Part shown: positions 1 through 13,700 of the stretch, one piece after another
Position numbering within the stretch: the first letter of the stretch is position 1
How the letters are laid out: each line of letters starts with the position of its first letter
NCBI GenBank assembly: GCA_019321725.1
Contig: CM033110.1
Coordinates: 16,361,278 to 16,425,277 of the forward strand
DNA length: 64,000 nucleotides
Direction: 5' to 3'
DNA from: Paulownia fortunei
Lineage: Eukaryota; Streptophyta; Magnoliopsida; Lamiales; Paulowniaceae
Notes under the pieces: model-generated
What the model saw: the letters and a program-made list of their open reading frames with translations, nothing else
Databases searched by the model: none
Told to the model about the DNA's origin: nothing
Position numbers and translations under genes: made by a program

Positions 1-2125
1 AATTTATATTCATGTTGATATTCTCAATTAATTTCAAGTTTTTTTGCCTTTTTTGGAATATATTGTGGTAACTGGCCTTTAGTAACAACATTTTCATGTT
101 TTTTTTACGTGCCTGCCTTGCAACAATACTTAAGATTTTTTATTTGTTCTTTTGATAGTCAAGAACATCATTTCGTTAAAATATCAATTAATAACTAGTA
201 AAATATATCGAGTATTCAAGTATTAAATTTATATATAACACACTGATATTGAATTAAATTAACACACACTCTTGTGATGGAACTCAAACCCAAAAACTTG
301 AGTTTTTTTTTTTTTTTAAGTTTGATGAGGCTAAAAATTGAGTATCAAAAAATTTATATTTTCCACGTTATTTATACTACGACTTCATAGTTTCGCAAAT
401 CAATTCCATAAATTCATAATTTTACATATAATTTACAAAACAATAGAGTTAAGTTGGATTTTCCCAATATGGTCCCTCCGACATTTAAGTTAAAAATTAA
501 TTATATGGGGAATGAGAATAATCAGATATCAAAATATTTCAAGTAAATTTGATGTAAATCATACATGACTCATTTCATGAAGGAGAAGACTTATTACGGA
601 ACAAATTTGTAATGACTTATTTTAGAGTTGCTTAATTCCCGAACATTTAATGATGTGTATTAAAACTTCTTATAAGCCATGTTAAAAAGTTTGATCGACC
701 CATGCACCAATTTCGAAATATTGTTTATGGTGATTTCTATTGTCGTTTACATTTTTATTGAGGCAGCCCACAAAATCATGCATTAATTTATGTAAATCTC
801 TTTCAAATCGAGGCACAAAAATTTGGAGCCTAATATAAGTGCTTAGGGTTAGTTTAGCCAAAGTCCAATCCAAGATTTGAAAAGAAAAAAAATAAAAAAT
901 GAAAGGATGATATTATAGTTTTTGATGTAAATCATATAAACCAATCAAATTGAATATTGTGTGAACATTTTAAAACTACTATTAGTATAGAAATTTATTT
1001 AACTAGAATAACCATATTAAAATATTATGAGTTTGGCCTGTATAATTTCTTCTAACTTCGTATTTGAGTTTTCATTTTTTTTTCTTTTTATTTCAAGAGT
1101 CACCAGCCAATGATGCTTAGCTGATCTTTTTGGACAATCAGCTACACTGAAACTAAGACACGATCTAATCCCACGGTGGAACAATAGGGAATATTGAACA
1201 ATGAACAACAGCCCGATCCAAAAATATCACGTGAGTGAAGAAGGACAATGTCACTTGTAAAACTCTTTTATCGACTGTGTGATCATGGCAAGAGTCGAGG
1301 AAGAAGCTCCGGCTCAATCATAACGGACTCATTTTATATTTTTTGTTGTTATTAATATCAGTGGCCTAGGAAATATTCATCGTACATCAAATAGATTTAT
1401 GTGCAAATTAATTACAATCAATTTTTCACATAAGTCTACTAAAAAAAATGGGAAAACCAAAGATAAAAAAAAAATAGACAATATTTAATAAAAATCACAT
1501 GCATGTAAAACAAAAATCAACTCCTACTACATAGTTTGTTAGCTAGCTAAGTTGGGCATGCCCAATGACTCATAAGATGTCATTTTCTTATGCTTATTGA
1601 TGGAAATAAATGAAAAACGGTTCTTTATGGCTTTTACATTTCCGTGACTTACGGAGGTAATTATTTTCTTTTTTTCCCCATCAAAATGCACAAATAAATA
1701 AATAGATAAATAATTTTTACAAGACATAAATATGCCCTAAAAATGGTTGAACTCACCTCCCATCTCTTATCTAATGAATATTCGATATTGTTTGATTATG
1801 GAGTCATTAAGGGAATAACAAAGAACCGAACCCTAATTACGCATAAGAAATAATCAAACTTAATGCATTTTGTTTGTCATATGAACATATATGCAATCCC
1901 AACTCCCACAAAAGTAGTGTTCTTTTACATAATTATTACCAAGTAATATTACATGTATTAAGCAGCTTTCTTGGAAGATATATATGAAGTAGCACTCAGC
2001 CTGAGCCACAGATATTCTTAGTAAAGCAATGCTTTAACTTCTGAGATAAAACTAATCTTCTAGCTCAGATTAGTCATAAAAGACCATATATATATATAGG
2101 CATTCCATGCTCTAATATAGCTAAT
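1..2125. other. AT-rich intergenic stretch
   Basis: No gene is supported here. The sequence is AT-rich with frequent stops in all frames and only short chance ORFs of about 60 codons. It lies downstream of the minus-strand NAC gene, so the last few hundred bases before 2,126 probably include that gene's 3' UTR. A short AT run occurs near 2,087-2,098. Confidence 0.6.
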
Positions 2126-2321
2126 CTAAGTCGGAAAAGTTATCTCTTCTTGCTCATCCTCAATCGAGAAAAAGACTTCATCAAGATACGAGAGCTCGAC
2201 TCCATCATCAGTATTACTTTTTTCAGAACATTCGCTCTCTTGAGAATCAACAAAAGTCGCTTCATGAACTCGACATAGAACCCATTCATTCGTATCCTAC
2301 ACATAGATCAATTGGTCAAAG

Positions 2322-2357
<36 letters not shown>

Positions 2358-3012
2358 TATATATAACTTTAAATGAAATGAGAAACATAGAAATAAAATT
2401 AGTTAAGCATATAAAAGCAGACTAATCCTTACTTGTATTTGATCATTTTCACCATTTTTGGGGAGATGATATTCCTCCATTATCCAATTAGTTTGAAGCT
2501 TTGAGCCAATTTTTACTTCATCACCATTAAACACAAGATAATATTTTATGCCAACTTCATCTCCATTACTTGTGAAGATGGGCTTACTGAAACCTACCTC
2601 CTTCCAAAACCCTTTTCTAGTAGATCGATTTTGCTTCAATCTACTGAAGAAATACCATTTCCTTTTACTCCAAAACGCCTTCTCTGTTGGTCAAAAAAAT
2701 CAATAAAATAAAATAAAAATACCTCATAATCAACAAGAAAATATTCTTGAAAAAAAAATCAGTGGGCGTGTGCCCTTATCATTTTACTTCCCAAAAAAAG
2801 GGAAAAAAAAGTAAAAAGAAAGACTGAGAAAATGATTATAAGCAAGCACCATTAAGCTCCCAAGGGTCAGCTGCATAAATATCAAGATCAGGAATTATAT
2901 CCGGGCAGCAGGGTAAACTTGCAGCTCTTCCACACAGGAAGTGAACGATTAGTTCTTCGTCGGTCGGATCGAATTGAAACCCTGGAGGTAACACCAATTT
3001 CTTGTCTCCCAT
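2126..3012 (-). CDS. XND1: NAC-domain transcription factor, XND1/NAC104-like
   Basis: This is a plant NAC transcription factor, probably nuclear. Three exons on the minus strand join in frame: 3012-2850, 2683-2433 and 2296-2126, with GT-AG introns, giving about 194 residues. XND1 proteins are about 190. Exon 1 carries NAC subdomains A and B (LPPGFQFDPTDEEL, then a DPWELN block). Exon 2 carries the WYFFSR and KGFWK blocks and a GIKYYLVF block, ending in NWIMEEYHLP. Exon 3 starts with the WVLCRVHE block and ends in a short acidic tail containing ELSYLDEVFFSIED. That short tail with ELxxLDEVF is what I remember as diagnostic of XND1, a repressor of tracheary-element differentiation and secondary wall formation in Arabidopsis. 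The ATG at 3012 is preferred; an upstream in-frame TTG is not needed. Function in this plant is inferred from family. Splice sites were read by eye. Confidence 0.88.
2327..2354. repeat. (AT)n microsatellite in NAC intron 2
   Basis: A run of about 14 AT dinucleotides lies inside the second intron (2297-2432) of the XND1-like gene. It is likely to vary in length between individuals. Confidence 0.9.
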
Positions 3013-3050
3013 CACAGGAAACAAGCAACCAGAAGGAACTAAAATGGTTG

Positions 3051-3054
3051 ATTA

Positions 3055-3085
<31 letters not shown>
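3051..3085. repeat. (TA)n microsatellite just upstream of the NAC start codon
   Basis: A TA dinucleotide run begins about 40 bases upstream of the XND1-like ATG. It therefore sits in the 5' UTR or core promoter. On the transcribed strand it is flanked by a pyrimidine-rich CTTCTT tract at 3,106-3,130. Its position means length changes could affect expression, but nothing in the sequence proves this. Confidence 0.85.
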
Positions 3086-4330
3086 GCTGTTAATTATATA
3101 ATTATCAGAAGAAGAAGAAGAGAAGAAGCTGGAGATAGCTAGAAGTAATACCAATATTTTTGTGTTTGTGTGTGATACTTATAATGAAAATGGAGATGAA
3201 GAGAGATGAGCATGAGTGAACAGGGCAACATCATATCTGAGAATTCAAAGAAGTACGGCTGGATAATAGGAAAGGAGAAAAGAAAGGTGACTTAAACTGT
3301 TGTTCTTTTTGTTATATTTAGGGAGTCTGACTCGGAATCCGAATTCAAATGTTTCATTTTATATTATATATTATAAATGAATACTAAATATATAAAATAT
3401 TATTTTCATAAAACAAAATTAGAATAAAAATTTCAAAGTAATATTTAAAATAAGTGGACATGTTCTATGTGACAAGCTGACATGTGTGAGTCACACAGTG
3501 TGACATATGAGTATTAGCTATCTAATAATGGAGTATTTCTTAAGTTGTATGCACGACTACTACAAGAAAAATTAAAATGATAAATGATAATATTAAATGA
3601 TACGTAATAGCGATAATACTTTTTGTTTTCATAAAAATAATATTTTAATAAATTAATAGTGATAATAATTATATCAAAATTGTCATAGTTAATTATTAGA
3701 AACATGTATAGTGATAATACAAAAACTGTCATGGTTGTCATTTTTTTGGTGTTGCTAAGAAAATCATGTCACATAATATATAATTAATGATAATTTTAAT
3801 ATTATTATATATTCCCAATAGTACGTGACGGCTTATGTATAAAATTTATCACGATTAAACTTATAAAAATGACTAGAAATAAAATAATTTTTTTATACCC
3901 TAATAGATATAAATAGTGGCAAATTTCATACTATCAATAAAATATTTTTTTTCGTGCCCTCGACATATATATTTTGTCATATTAATCGGCATCTTAATTG
4001 ACCTGGATGATACGTTAGTACGCGGCCTAAATTGTAGCTTAAGGGAGTTAGATGAAGATGATGATCAAGTAAAATGTTACAGGTGGAAAGGTCAATTCTT
4101 TTTAAGAATGAGAGTTTTTCTGGCTAAGTGATGGAGTCAATTAACCACTAGTTAGGTACTGGGATTTCAAGAATATTAAAGTATGAAAAGGGCTGGCCAA
4201 GGTTATCATACTCTCAAGAACTTTTATGTGAAAAAAGAGAGAAGAGGAGATAAAAACAACTGTTGGATATCAAAAAGCAAAAAGTTTCACTAGTAACTGA
4301 AGTTTCTTGAAACAAATATATATTTATATC

Positions 4331-4376
4331 AATCCATCCATCCATCTATCTATCTATCTATCTATATCTATATATT
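4331..4376 (+). repeat. (ATCC)n/(ATCT)n microsatellite
   Basis: Tetranucleotide repeats of ATCC, then ATCT, grade into AT. It is a simple repeat with no gene nearby. Confidence 0.85.
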
Positions 4377-5167
4377 ATCTATTTTGATTAAAATTTTATA
4401 ATTTTATTTAAAAAAAATATTTTTGATGGAGAGAGACTGACCCCTTACTTATCAGTTATAGGCCACTTGCATGCACGTTCGATGTAAGATGAATTTTTTT
4501 CCAATATAAACCCCCAACATATGGGTGGATTATGTGCATGGAAAACCGGTGGTGGATTCCTACAAATTGAGTCAAACTAACGTGGCACGAGATGATATGC
4601 ATTCGTTCAAAAAATATTATTTATTTTAATCAAAATTTCACAATTTTATCTTGAAAAAGTATATTTTTTAGTTGAGAGAAATTGACCCCTTGCTTATAAG
4701 ACACAAATGATCTATATGGGCTCGTTATTGGATGAATTCCTCCAAGATATATATTTCTATATATTATTTGCTAACTCAATATTGACAACCATAATTCCAG
4801 ATTCATGCAATAATAGGAGGAAAAAAACAAGGAAAAGAAAACCAATCTTGATATAGAGTTATAGTCGTAAAGTTAGCACGACTTCTTCTCAGATAATTGG
4901 TCTAAATTACATATAGGTACACGTCACTTCTCTAGATATTTATTTGTCTATATTATTGATTGTACCCTCCACCTTTTAGAATTAGCATCCTCCTTAGACA
5001 CAACCAACCAATTCTATATAAAAAAAATAATATTAGTAATAAGATATTAGATAATAATTTTAAAATTATCCCTAATAATATAAATATTAAGTAATAATAA
5101 TTATTATTTTGTCAATAATTCTTGACAATTAGTTATAGTGACAATCTTATTAGGACAATATCACTTG

Positions 5168-5625
5168 CATTACAAGAAAAAAGAATACTATTGAGAAAAT
5201 GTCAAGTGACAATGTTAAAATTGTCACTAATTATATATATTTAGTATTAATTTTTTTTATTTTATCATAATAATAATTTTCACAAATTTATTAGTTACAA
5301 GAATTGTGTATAAGTAGTTATTTGTGAAAATTAGTCACATAAAAATTATGTATAAATTGTTATTATTGGTAATTTAGTAACACATGTATAATGACAAATT
5401 AATGATAATAAAAATTGTTGCAATGATTTGTAACAATATTTGTATTTAACTATACATGTGTCGCTATTTGTCAAAAGTGAAAAATTCGACATAATTTTTA
5501 TTATTATTAGGTTTGTAAAAATTATTGTTGTGAATAAATTTTTTTATCACTTAATACATATTATTAGTGATAATTTAATATTATCACCTAACATTTCGTC
5601 ATTAATATTATTTTCTCTTGTAGAC
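5168..5625. mobile_element. CACTA-like non-autonomous element (MITE)
   Basis: The left end reads CATTACAAGAAAA and the right end TTTTCTCTTGTAG, which is the reverse complement of CTACAAGAGAAAA. Plant CACTA transposons typically begin CACTACAAGAAAA. Beyond these tips the two ends stay partly complementary for about 60 bases, for example GTCACTAAT against its complement. There is no transposase and the size is about 460 bp. A similar half-end, CTACTACAAGAAAA, occurs at about 3,550 without a clear partner. The first base of the element is not exactly CACTA, so the boundary is approximate. Confidence 0.55.
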
Positions 5626-6139
5626 AAAATATTTTGTGTCCCTATTAAATAATGATTATAATTTAAATATAATTATATCCACTATTAAACTTATAAAAAA
5701 TTATTATTGCCACAAAAAATATATCACTTAATATATATAATTAGTAATATTTTTTATATTTTCACTTAACATATTGTCACTATCATTATGCAAACATTAT
5801 TGTATTATTGGACGATATAAGTTAAATAGAAGTAAAAGAGGTGAGCGAAGCAATTGGAAAGGCAAAAACACAGTAGAAAGCTTTTCCCAAGTTTGTTGGC
5901 TAATACCATGATTCCATAATTTGAAGAAGCAACATTATATATCGACGACCTTGTGGTGTGGTGGTGAGGTCAGGAATTCAAATCCGTCCTCTCTATTTTC
6001 TTTTCTGTTTTTTTTGGATTCGAGCTCTCAATATCAAGGATTTATTAATCATGTTCAAATCACCTGCAAGAAAAATGAAAAATAAATCAATATTATTTTT
6101 AAAAGAATATATAAAAAGTCAGGAACTAGATTCTGTCTT

Positions 6140-6166
<27 letters not shown>
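6140..6166. repeat. (AT)n microsatellite
   Basis: An AT dinucleotide run in intergenic sequence. Confidence 0.9.
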
Positions 6167-6170
<4 letters not shown>

Positions 6171-6458
6171 TTATTTAATATCTTAGTTTTGGGAACAAAA
6201 TATTGTTTATTTGCAGTGATGAATTTGATATAGCTTTCAAATCCAGGGAGTTTGAAAAAGGACTACTAACCAGACAGAAGGAGACAAGGGTGAAAATTGA
6301 CTAGGTGGGATTGATTTTGGATGGATTAATTAATGGATTGGCTGGAATCCAAATGAAAATCCAACATAATGGTAAATCAACACTTCATTTATGAGATTAT
6401 CCTCATCATTTTAAAGTTCATATTTAGTTTCTTCCAATTAGCACCAACCTCTAAAAAG

Positions 6459-6805
6459 TAAGAGCTAATTTGTTTACATATTTAAAGAGTATCTTTCTAA
6501 CTTTTATTATTTGTAATTCTAGAAATGTATTTCTCTTACTCATTTTTATCAAAAATATAATTTTATTTTTTTTGTCAAACTTAGATATGATAATATACTT
6601 ACCTAATATTTATTCAGTCCTACTAACATTTTCTTTATTTTTTTATTCAAAAAATATCATAAAATAAATAAATTTTTATTTTTAAACCTATATAGTCAAT
6701 ATAAAAATATAACTAATTCAAATATATATTTATTTTACATAAAAACCTAATGAATATTAAAAATATAAAAATAAGTTTGAAAATGAAACCAAATGAATTC
6801 TTAAG
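6459..6805. mobile_element. MITE-like element, first of two adjacent copies
   Basis: The left end reads TAAGAGCTAATTTG and the right end is the complement of TAAGAATTCATTTGG, giving imperfect terminal inverted repeats. The interior contains a block (ATCATAAAATAAATA, then a CATAAAAA block) that recurs in the next element at 6,945-7,060 and weakly at 9,360-9,480. There is no coding capacity. The family could be hAT- or Mutator-like; target site duplications are not clear by eye. Confidence 0.4.
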
Positions 6806-7114
6806 CCCCGCTTGGTTTCATTTCCAAGAAAAATCTTTTTATTTTTTATTATTTTTAAAATTTACTAATATTTCATATTTTTTTATATATCTATTAATCT
6901 TATTTTCAAAATTACACACATATCACGTCTTTTTATGCAAAAAATACCATAAAATAAATACATATTTATTTATAAATTTATATAGTTTACATAAAAATAT
7001 AACTAATCAAAATATATTCTTAATTTTACACGAAAATCTAATAAAAATATTTTTAATCCTGAAAATAGTGAAAACATGAAAATAAATTTAAAAATTAAGC
7101 CAAACAAGCTCTTA
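6802..7114. mobile_element. MITE-like element, second adjacent copy
   Basis: The left end contains CCGCTTGGTTTCATTT and the right end is the complement of GAGCTTGTTTGGCTTAATTT. The internal ACCATAAAATAAATAC block is shared with the preceding copy. It abuts the preceding element at a shared TTAAG. Confidence 0.4.
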
Positions 7115-10100
7115 TAGATCCAATTATAGATCAAATATTATCCGAAGACGATACCATATTGTCACCCTTATTATCAAGCATTACTAACGAATCTCTTGTG
7201 TAGACCTTATAGTTCTAAGAAAATAATGGCTTTGTTTGGTGTTGTTTTTGTAAAATATTTTCCTTGGGCCAAAAGAAAAATGAGTTTGGTGTCCCTCCTT
7301 CAAAATATTTATTAATTATTACTTTAACTGAATAATTATACATCTATTACACCCACCTTCACTAATTATAATAAAATAATATTGATAAAATATTTACAAT
7401 TGAGATTATCTTTCACTAACCATAATATACAACATTGACAAAATATTTAAAATTAAAAATATTTTTTAAACTACATCATATTATTTTTTTTATAATAAAA
7501 CATCCCAACATATTCTCGTTATCCACACATTCTCTAATTCTAGTGATCAAAATACATATCCCTATTTTTTTTTTTCCAAAATAACAAAAATAACACTAAA
7601 TAAAGCGAATTCACTTCTGACATATCAGGCACGTAAACTTAGCTGGTGATTAAGAAATCTGTATAAGCTGTTGGTTAATAAAAAAGATTTAGTAATAGTA
7701 CAATTATGGTGCTAACTTCTTCTTCTTCTTTTTTTTTTTTTTTTCTTTTTTTCTTTTTTAAATTAGAAAGATGTAAAAAAACAAAGGTGACCATGCAAAT
7801 AAACATTTTTCTGCATGCTCTTGGTAAGGGTTAGCTTTAACTTTCTTCTTTTTTCCAACAAGTGTAAGTTCGCAGTTATGGCAAGTAAACCTTATCCCAA
7901 TTGGGAGTCATCATAAAATTCATGATTGAAAAATGTTATTTGTGGCATAAATTGGTGAAAAGGTACCACCTTTAAGAAAATATGCAAATGTTACAATCAT
8001 AGCCTCACACTCATACCTCTTGCACATTTCAATTTCCATTAAATAAAAATTTCAATAAATGCTATTACTCGCTTTTAAACATAAAAATACTAGAAAAGAC
8101 AAAGTTCTTACAAAAAAAAAAAAAGAAAAAGAAAAAAGAAAACAATGAAAAGATAAATGAAGCATACAATCTCTTAACATGATCTTGCCCTTATTTTTCA
8201 AAATAAAATAAAATAAAATAAAAGGTTTACCATCCTTTCATTTTCTCCATTTTTTTCTTTTTTCGTAAAACAGATATCAGCTCTGACTTTCACTTCCTTT
8301 GTTGTAATTTTATATTTTTTATTTTAATTTTATATTTTATTTTATATTTTATATTATAAATAAACGTTATGTGTATTATTTTTAATATAATATATATTTT
8401 ATTATACTATATATTAATTTAAGATAAAGCATCCAAAATAATTTAATACCTCTTTTGGGTGACATCAACAGTTTTGAGAGTAGATATTTTACCTACCAAA
8501 AAAAAAGAATATTATTACTGATGTAAGTTGCTTTTTCGCATGCGATGTGAAAGCAACAAAACTAAAAAGACAGCAAAGCATCGAGATTAGTGTCTCCTTC
8601 TGCGCTACGACCAAAATCATAGCATACTCACCAACAAAACTGAGACACGCTGACAATTTCCCTTTTTTTATTAACGTTTACAAAGTAACTACCGGGGGAA
8701 AAAAGAAAAAAAAGAGAGGAGAAAAAAAAAAAGAAGAGTATGGAAAAAAAAGTTTGCAGGTTTTGCAATAGCTTTATTTGATTAGGGCATCATAATTCTA
8801 AAAATATTTTAATTTGGACGTATAAATGATTTTATAGACTGTTTGTTTCATTCTCAAGTAGATTTTTTTTTCAATTTAAAATTTTAAAAAAATATTTATA
8901 TTATCTATTTTTATAAAAAAAATTCTAGTTAGACTTAGAAATGAAATGAAAATACATTTGTCAAACACCTTTTTAAACCTTGAAATATTTTATGTGATAT
9001 TTCATATTAAATATTAATAGAAAGAAAAATTGTGATGACTATAAGTTGATACAATGAATTTTTCTAATAATTTTGGTTAATCATTTTCCTAAAATAAGAA
9101 CGAGTACAAAATAATTGTTAGCAGAATCTTGAAATTTCTCATAAAATCCCCATCTCGTAGGCTTAAGGTGTGACAAATGATATTAAAACAGATCTTGAGT
9201 ACTAACAATGAGTGATTGTAATATTATACAATCATAAAATGAATAATTATTTTCGCAAAATAAAAATAAGTGGCTATCAAAGTCCATTGTGTCATAGTCT
9301 CGTTTTTTACTCTCCACCCTATGAGTCAAATGGTGATATTTTACGTATCTTTTTATACAAAAAATATTATAAGATAAATACATTTTTCAAAATAATTTGG
9401 AAACATAACTAATTGCAACATATTTTTATTTTTATATAAAAAAAATTAATAAAAATATTTTTTACTTTGAAAATGCAAGAAATATAATATGTGTTTGAAA
9501 ATAAAATCAAACGGGTAATATCTATTTCTTCTAGAATATATGATAAATATGTAAATACATATATGGATTGACGTAACTGAGTTGAAATTTTTTATGATGT
9601 AACCTGCTATTAAAGTGACAAAAACATGTGGATGTCAATATCATAATACAGAGACTAAGTCTCGAATTTTCACACGCATTCATTAATCTTTCTGCTCTAT
9701 GTGCAAATAGCTTCTTCATGTCATCCTGAAATCATATTTACGTAATAAAAGTCAATGCCTTCCAAAATAAATGAATATTTATCAAATTTATGGATTATGA
9801 AAACCTTCGTAGTCAGAGGTGATTGATTGATTTTGACTAACGTTGGTTCCCTAAAGTATATTAATTACTAGTTTTTCACTATTTTCGTGTTGATTATTTA
9901 AGAAAAGTAGTGAATAATGGAATATTTCTAATAATTTTTGGAGTGTTGATATTAAATTTTCATATAAATAAAAAAAATTAAAGTTTAATATTTGATTAAA
10001 TATGATTTTTTGTTTTTTCAGTTTCTTCCTTTTGTATGGCTATGCTCTTCCTTGGGAAATCCTGATCACGCCAATTTGGTCCCATTATTTGATTTTTGCT

Positions 10101-10700
10101 TGCATTAACTGACTTTTGTTCTTGACTTTTTTGCCGTCTTGAATTTCTTCCAAGATTTTCTCTACACCCCCACCCGTTGCTTGAAATTTCTTTCTTAAGA
10201 AATGACTGATCTCGGTTATCTTGAGAGCAAAAAAATATTCTGCCTAGACAAGGGTGGGGGTACCACCTAAGAAATATATCATTTCATGTCTGAATAACAG
10301 TGCTATTTATGGTTTCAACTGCTACTTCACCCGAAAATCAAACAGTTTATAGTTGATTTTCCTTTTTTCATAAATTGATTTTTGTAGAAAATATAAGGGC
10401 CGAACAGAGCCCTAATCATGCTTCTCGAAGATTGCTGGAAGATATCGACTAAATTTGATCATGTTCAGCTTCAAGAATTGTGGATCTTTTGGCAAGAATT
10501 GTGTTTTCAAACCCTAAAAAATACAAGGTTAAAAGTTCTATATCAAGACAACTGTACCAGTAGAGGAGGAGGATAGAACAATTGGTCGCATAGTGGAGAA
10601 AGCAATAAGTACAATGGTTTTAAGAAAATAGGTCTTCACATATGTTAAAATATTAGCACTAAATAGAAGATCATAGAATTATAGCCAGTTGAGGCATTTT

Positions 10701-13700
10701 TCAGAGAGAGTGAATGTGCTTGACTTTATGAATAGCTTCCCTTACCTTTGCTGATGGTTCTTCGTATAAGAATGCAGGGTTATCAAATTCTGCAGCCAGG
10801 CTAGGTTCCCCAAGAAATGCACGAAATGAGTCTGCAACCGAATGTGAGAGAGAACTGAGGTTGTAACCTCCTTCCAAGAAAAACACACACCGACCACCAC
10901 ATAAATCTCTTGCCAGTTGCTGAATGTTGGAAGCTAGCATGTAATACGTCCCTGTCGTGAATTGCAGGTTTGCTAGTGGATCCAACACATGAGCGTCGTA
11001 TCTGGAGTCATTTGTTGCATGTATGTGAGAAGGGCAATCAAGGAGAATGACAATTAGCACAGAATGCTATTTAGAAGTATCAACGCAAACAATTACTCCG
11101 CTATATTGTGAATGGAATAATAGTATAATGAAATTTTTAAATAAAGTTGGGGCCTACTAAATTTCACCAGTAACAAGGATGTGTTCCATGGGAGAATTAC
11201 TTTAAATACATGGGTTATATAAGTGGAATTTAATATTTCTTTAACAGAAAGTTCATGTTGCAACAACACTTACCCAGCTGACACGAGAATTATATCAGGC
11301 TTGAACCTCTGAGCAGATGGTACAATAACTTCATCAAAGACATTTCGCATGGCTCTATCACCTGATCCTCCTGGTAAAGGCAGATTCAGTGTCGATCCTT
11401 CACCATCTCCGCTACCTATCTGATTTATTTTACCAGTACCAGGATAGCTCCCATCCTACATCGAGTATAAATACAAGTGCATATAATTTAATAACTGCCA
11501 CTGCAGCTTTGAACAAGCAATAGAGTTTCATGAGATGTGTCAGTAGCTTCAGTTCCACGGCAGTAAAAGCTAAGCCCAAGCTATACATGCCCAGATAAAG
11601 GGATCCATTATGTAGACTTTAACATTCTCCTTTGTTCCACTTCACAATTTCTAAATTTTAATATAAGAACTCGTGTATATCCAACTAAAACTATGTAATG
11701 TAAGCATCTTTCAGAAGGCTAAGCATTAAATTCGCAGTCAATGAACCGCAAAATGCTAGCTGCTGTTCCTTTAGAAATTGTCCAAGGTGCTGTTAATACC
11801 ATCAAGAGGATATGCAATATGCAGCAGTAATCAAGCATCCTTTGAATACAGAGAACTTTGAGTTAAAGCATTCAGATAACCAGGCGAGCTATTAACTGAT
11901 GACCAAAAATATGTTGTCTGGCTAGCAGAACTAATATCATCACTTTTAGGTCATGTCAGATGGTTAGAAGGTCATTATCTGGGTATGAAGTAACAAACAT
12001 AAAGTTTCCAAGAATGTTACTAAATCAACAAAATAAAGTAACATAAAATGCAGCTTACAAACTGAACAATAGAATGGCTTACTTGGTGAGTAGAAAGAAA
12101 AAATATATCAGGGTCATCATAGAAGGCATCATTGGTTCCATTCCCATGGTGTACATCAAAATCAATGATAAACACATGCTTTAATCCATGTGCATGTTGA
12201 GCATAGCGAGCAGCAACAGCTACATTTCCAAAAACACAAAATCCCATTGGTCCAGATGGAACAGCATGATGACCTGGTGGCCGTACCAAAGCAAAACCAA
12301 CTGGAGGATCTTCCCTGACTTTTGATGCTGCAACCTGCACTATCAGTCCAAGAAATAATCAGAATTTCCAAATAGGCATATATACATCTTGTAATCATAT
12401 GCAGGTTAGGACACAAATTCAAACCTCTGATGGAAAGACACACACGACTATTAAAACAAAAAGTGTAACAAGAAAAATCATCATTAAGTGACTAACGTCT
12501 TAGATTGAGACATCACCACTGCATCCACCAATGAAATTCCAGCTCCAGCTGCCAATAATGACTCCTGGAAGGTCTGTGTTGATTCAAAATGCCAAAAAGC
12601 AAAAGATATTAATCAGTATCTTATCAGATGCACTTATACTTAATCATTGGTTGAGAAAGATCAATAACTCATGAGTCAAAAGCCCAACTCAGCTATATGG
12701 AGTGTCAAGAACCAGCAGGAAAGAAAATACAAGAAAATCATGACCCGATTAGATAAGAATATGATCCTGAATGCGGTGCTAGTTTACCATACTTCACATC
12801 ATACACTCTTCTAAGTTACACAATGTATGTATGGAAAACAAGAAAATACAAGAAAATCGTGACCCGATTAGATAAGAATATGATCCTAAATGTGGTGCTA
12901 GTTTACCATACTTCACATCATACACTCTTCTAAGTTACACAATGTATGTATGGAGAACAAGAAAGAAAAACAAATAATATATTTGACTGATGTCAGTTTA
13001 TCTCCAAGCATTTAATACTTTCTTGTAAATAGTCACACTCTTCTACATGCAAGGGTACTTCATCTAAAGTATAAGTTATGAGCATCAGCTTAAGGTAACA
13101 AATGCCAGAAACTTAAAATGAGAGTTCAAAAGTGTTTCTCACCGTGGAAGTAGCGTAAGTTGGTCCAGAGCCATCGATGTAAATAAGTCCTTTTTCTGAA
13201 GCCTGGTCCATTGCCTATAGAGCACGAAGAAGTTGCAGATGAGTACATTTCACATAGTAAAGACATGAAATAGTAAGGCACTTCAAATTAAATTTGTTCT
13301 TCTTCAAAAAGGACAGGACTCATATTCCGTGTACCAAAGTTATGTGAAAGGCATTCAGCCATTTTTTGACAGGCCTCATCCTAAATAAATCAGCAATGAC
13401 AAATGCAACATTGTTTATATTTTCTGCTTCAGCATGCCCAAGGCAGTTGACAGCAAAGATGAAGCCTAAACAAAGTATATCGCCTTCTACTTTAATTGTC
13501 AACTGGTGGCAATCATAAACAAAAAGTGCATGCATGAAAATAGAAAAAAAGAGTCACAAAGTCGACTAACAAAATAACTGACATTAGAGAGCAAATTATC
13601 TTAACAGGCATTCCAAAACAATCAGAATCCATGGAAAGTATAGAATAAAAAAGGTAAAAAATGGTTTCACAGAAAGTCAACAAAATAATGCAAATTATAG

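Larger units (their letters stand above)
3086..10700. other. Long intergenic region with MITE-like elements
   Basis: No protein gene is supported across this 7.6-kb span between the NAC promoter and the 3' end of the histone deacetylase gene. It is very AT-rich and contains the microsatellites and MITE-like elements listed separately. A diverged duplication of about 95 bases occurs at 4,372-4,470 and 4,615-4,710. A- and T-rich tracts occur at 7,720-7,760 and 8,690-8,760. The part from roughly 10,400 to 10,700 is probably the 3' UTR of the deacetylase gene. Confidence 0.55.

Noticed and set aside
3916..4131. 71-codon plus-strand ORF with an acidic stretch (LDEDDDQ-like)
   Set aside because: No family recognised and no homologue at other repeats; the length is within chance for AT-rich DNA, and no promoter or splice context is seen.
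8547..8771. 74-codon plus-strand ORF ending in a lysine-rich tail
   Set aside because: The tail is simply translation of an A-rich low-complexity tract; no conserved domain.
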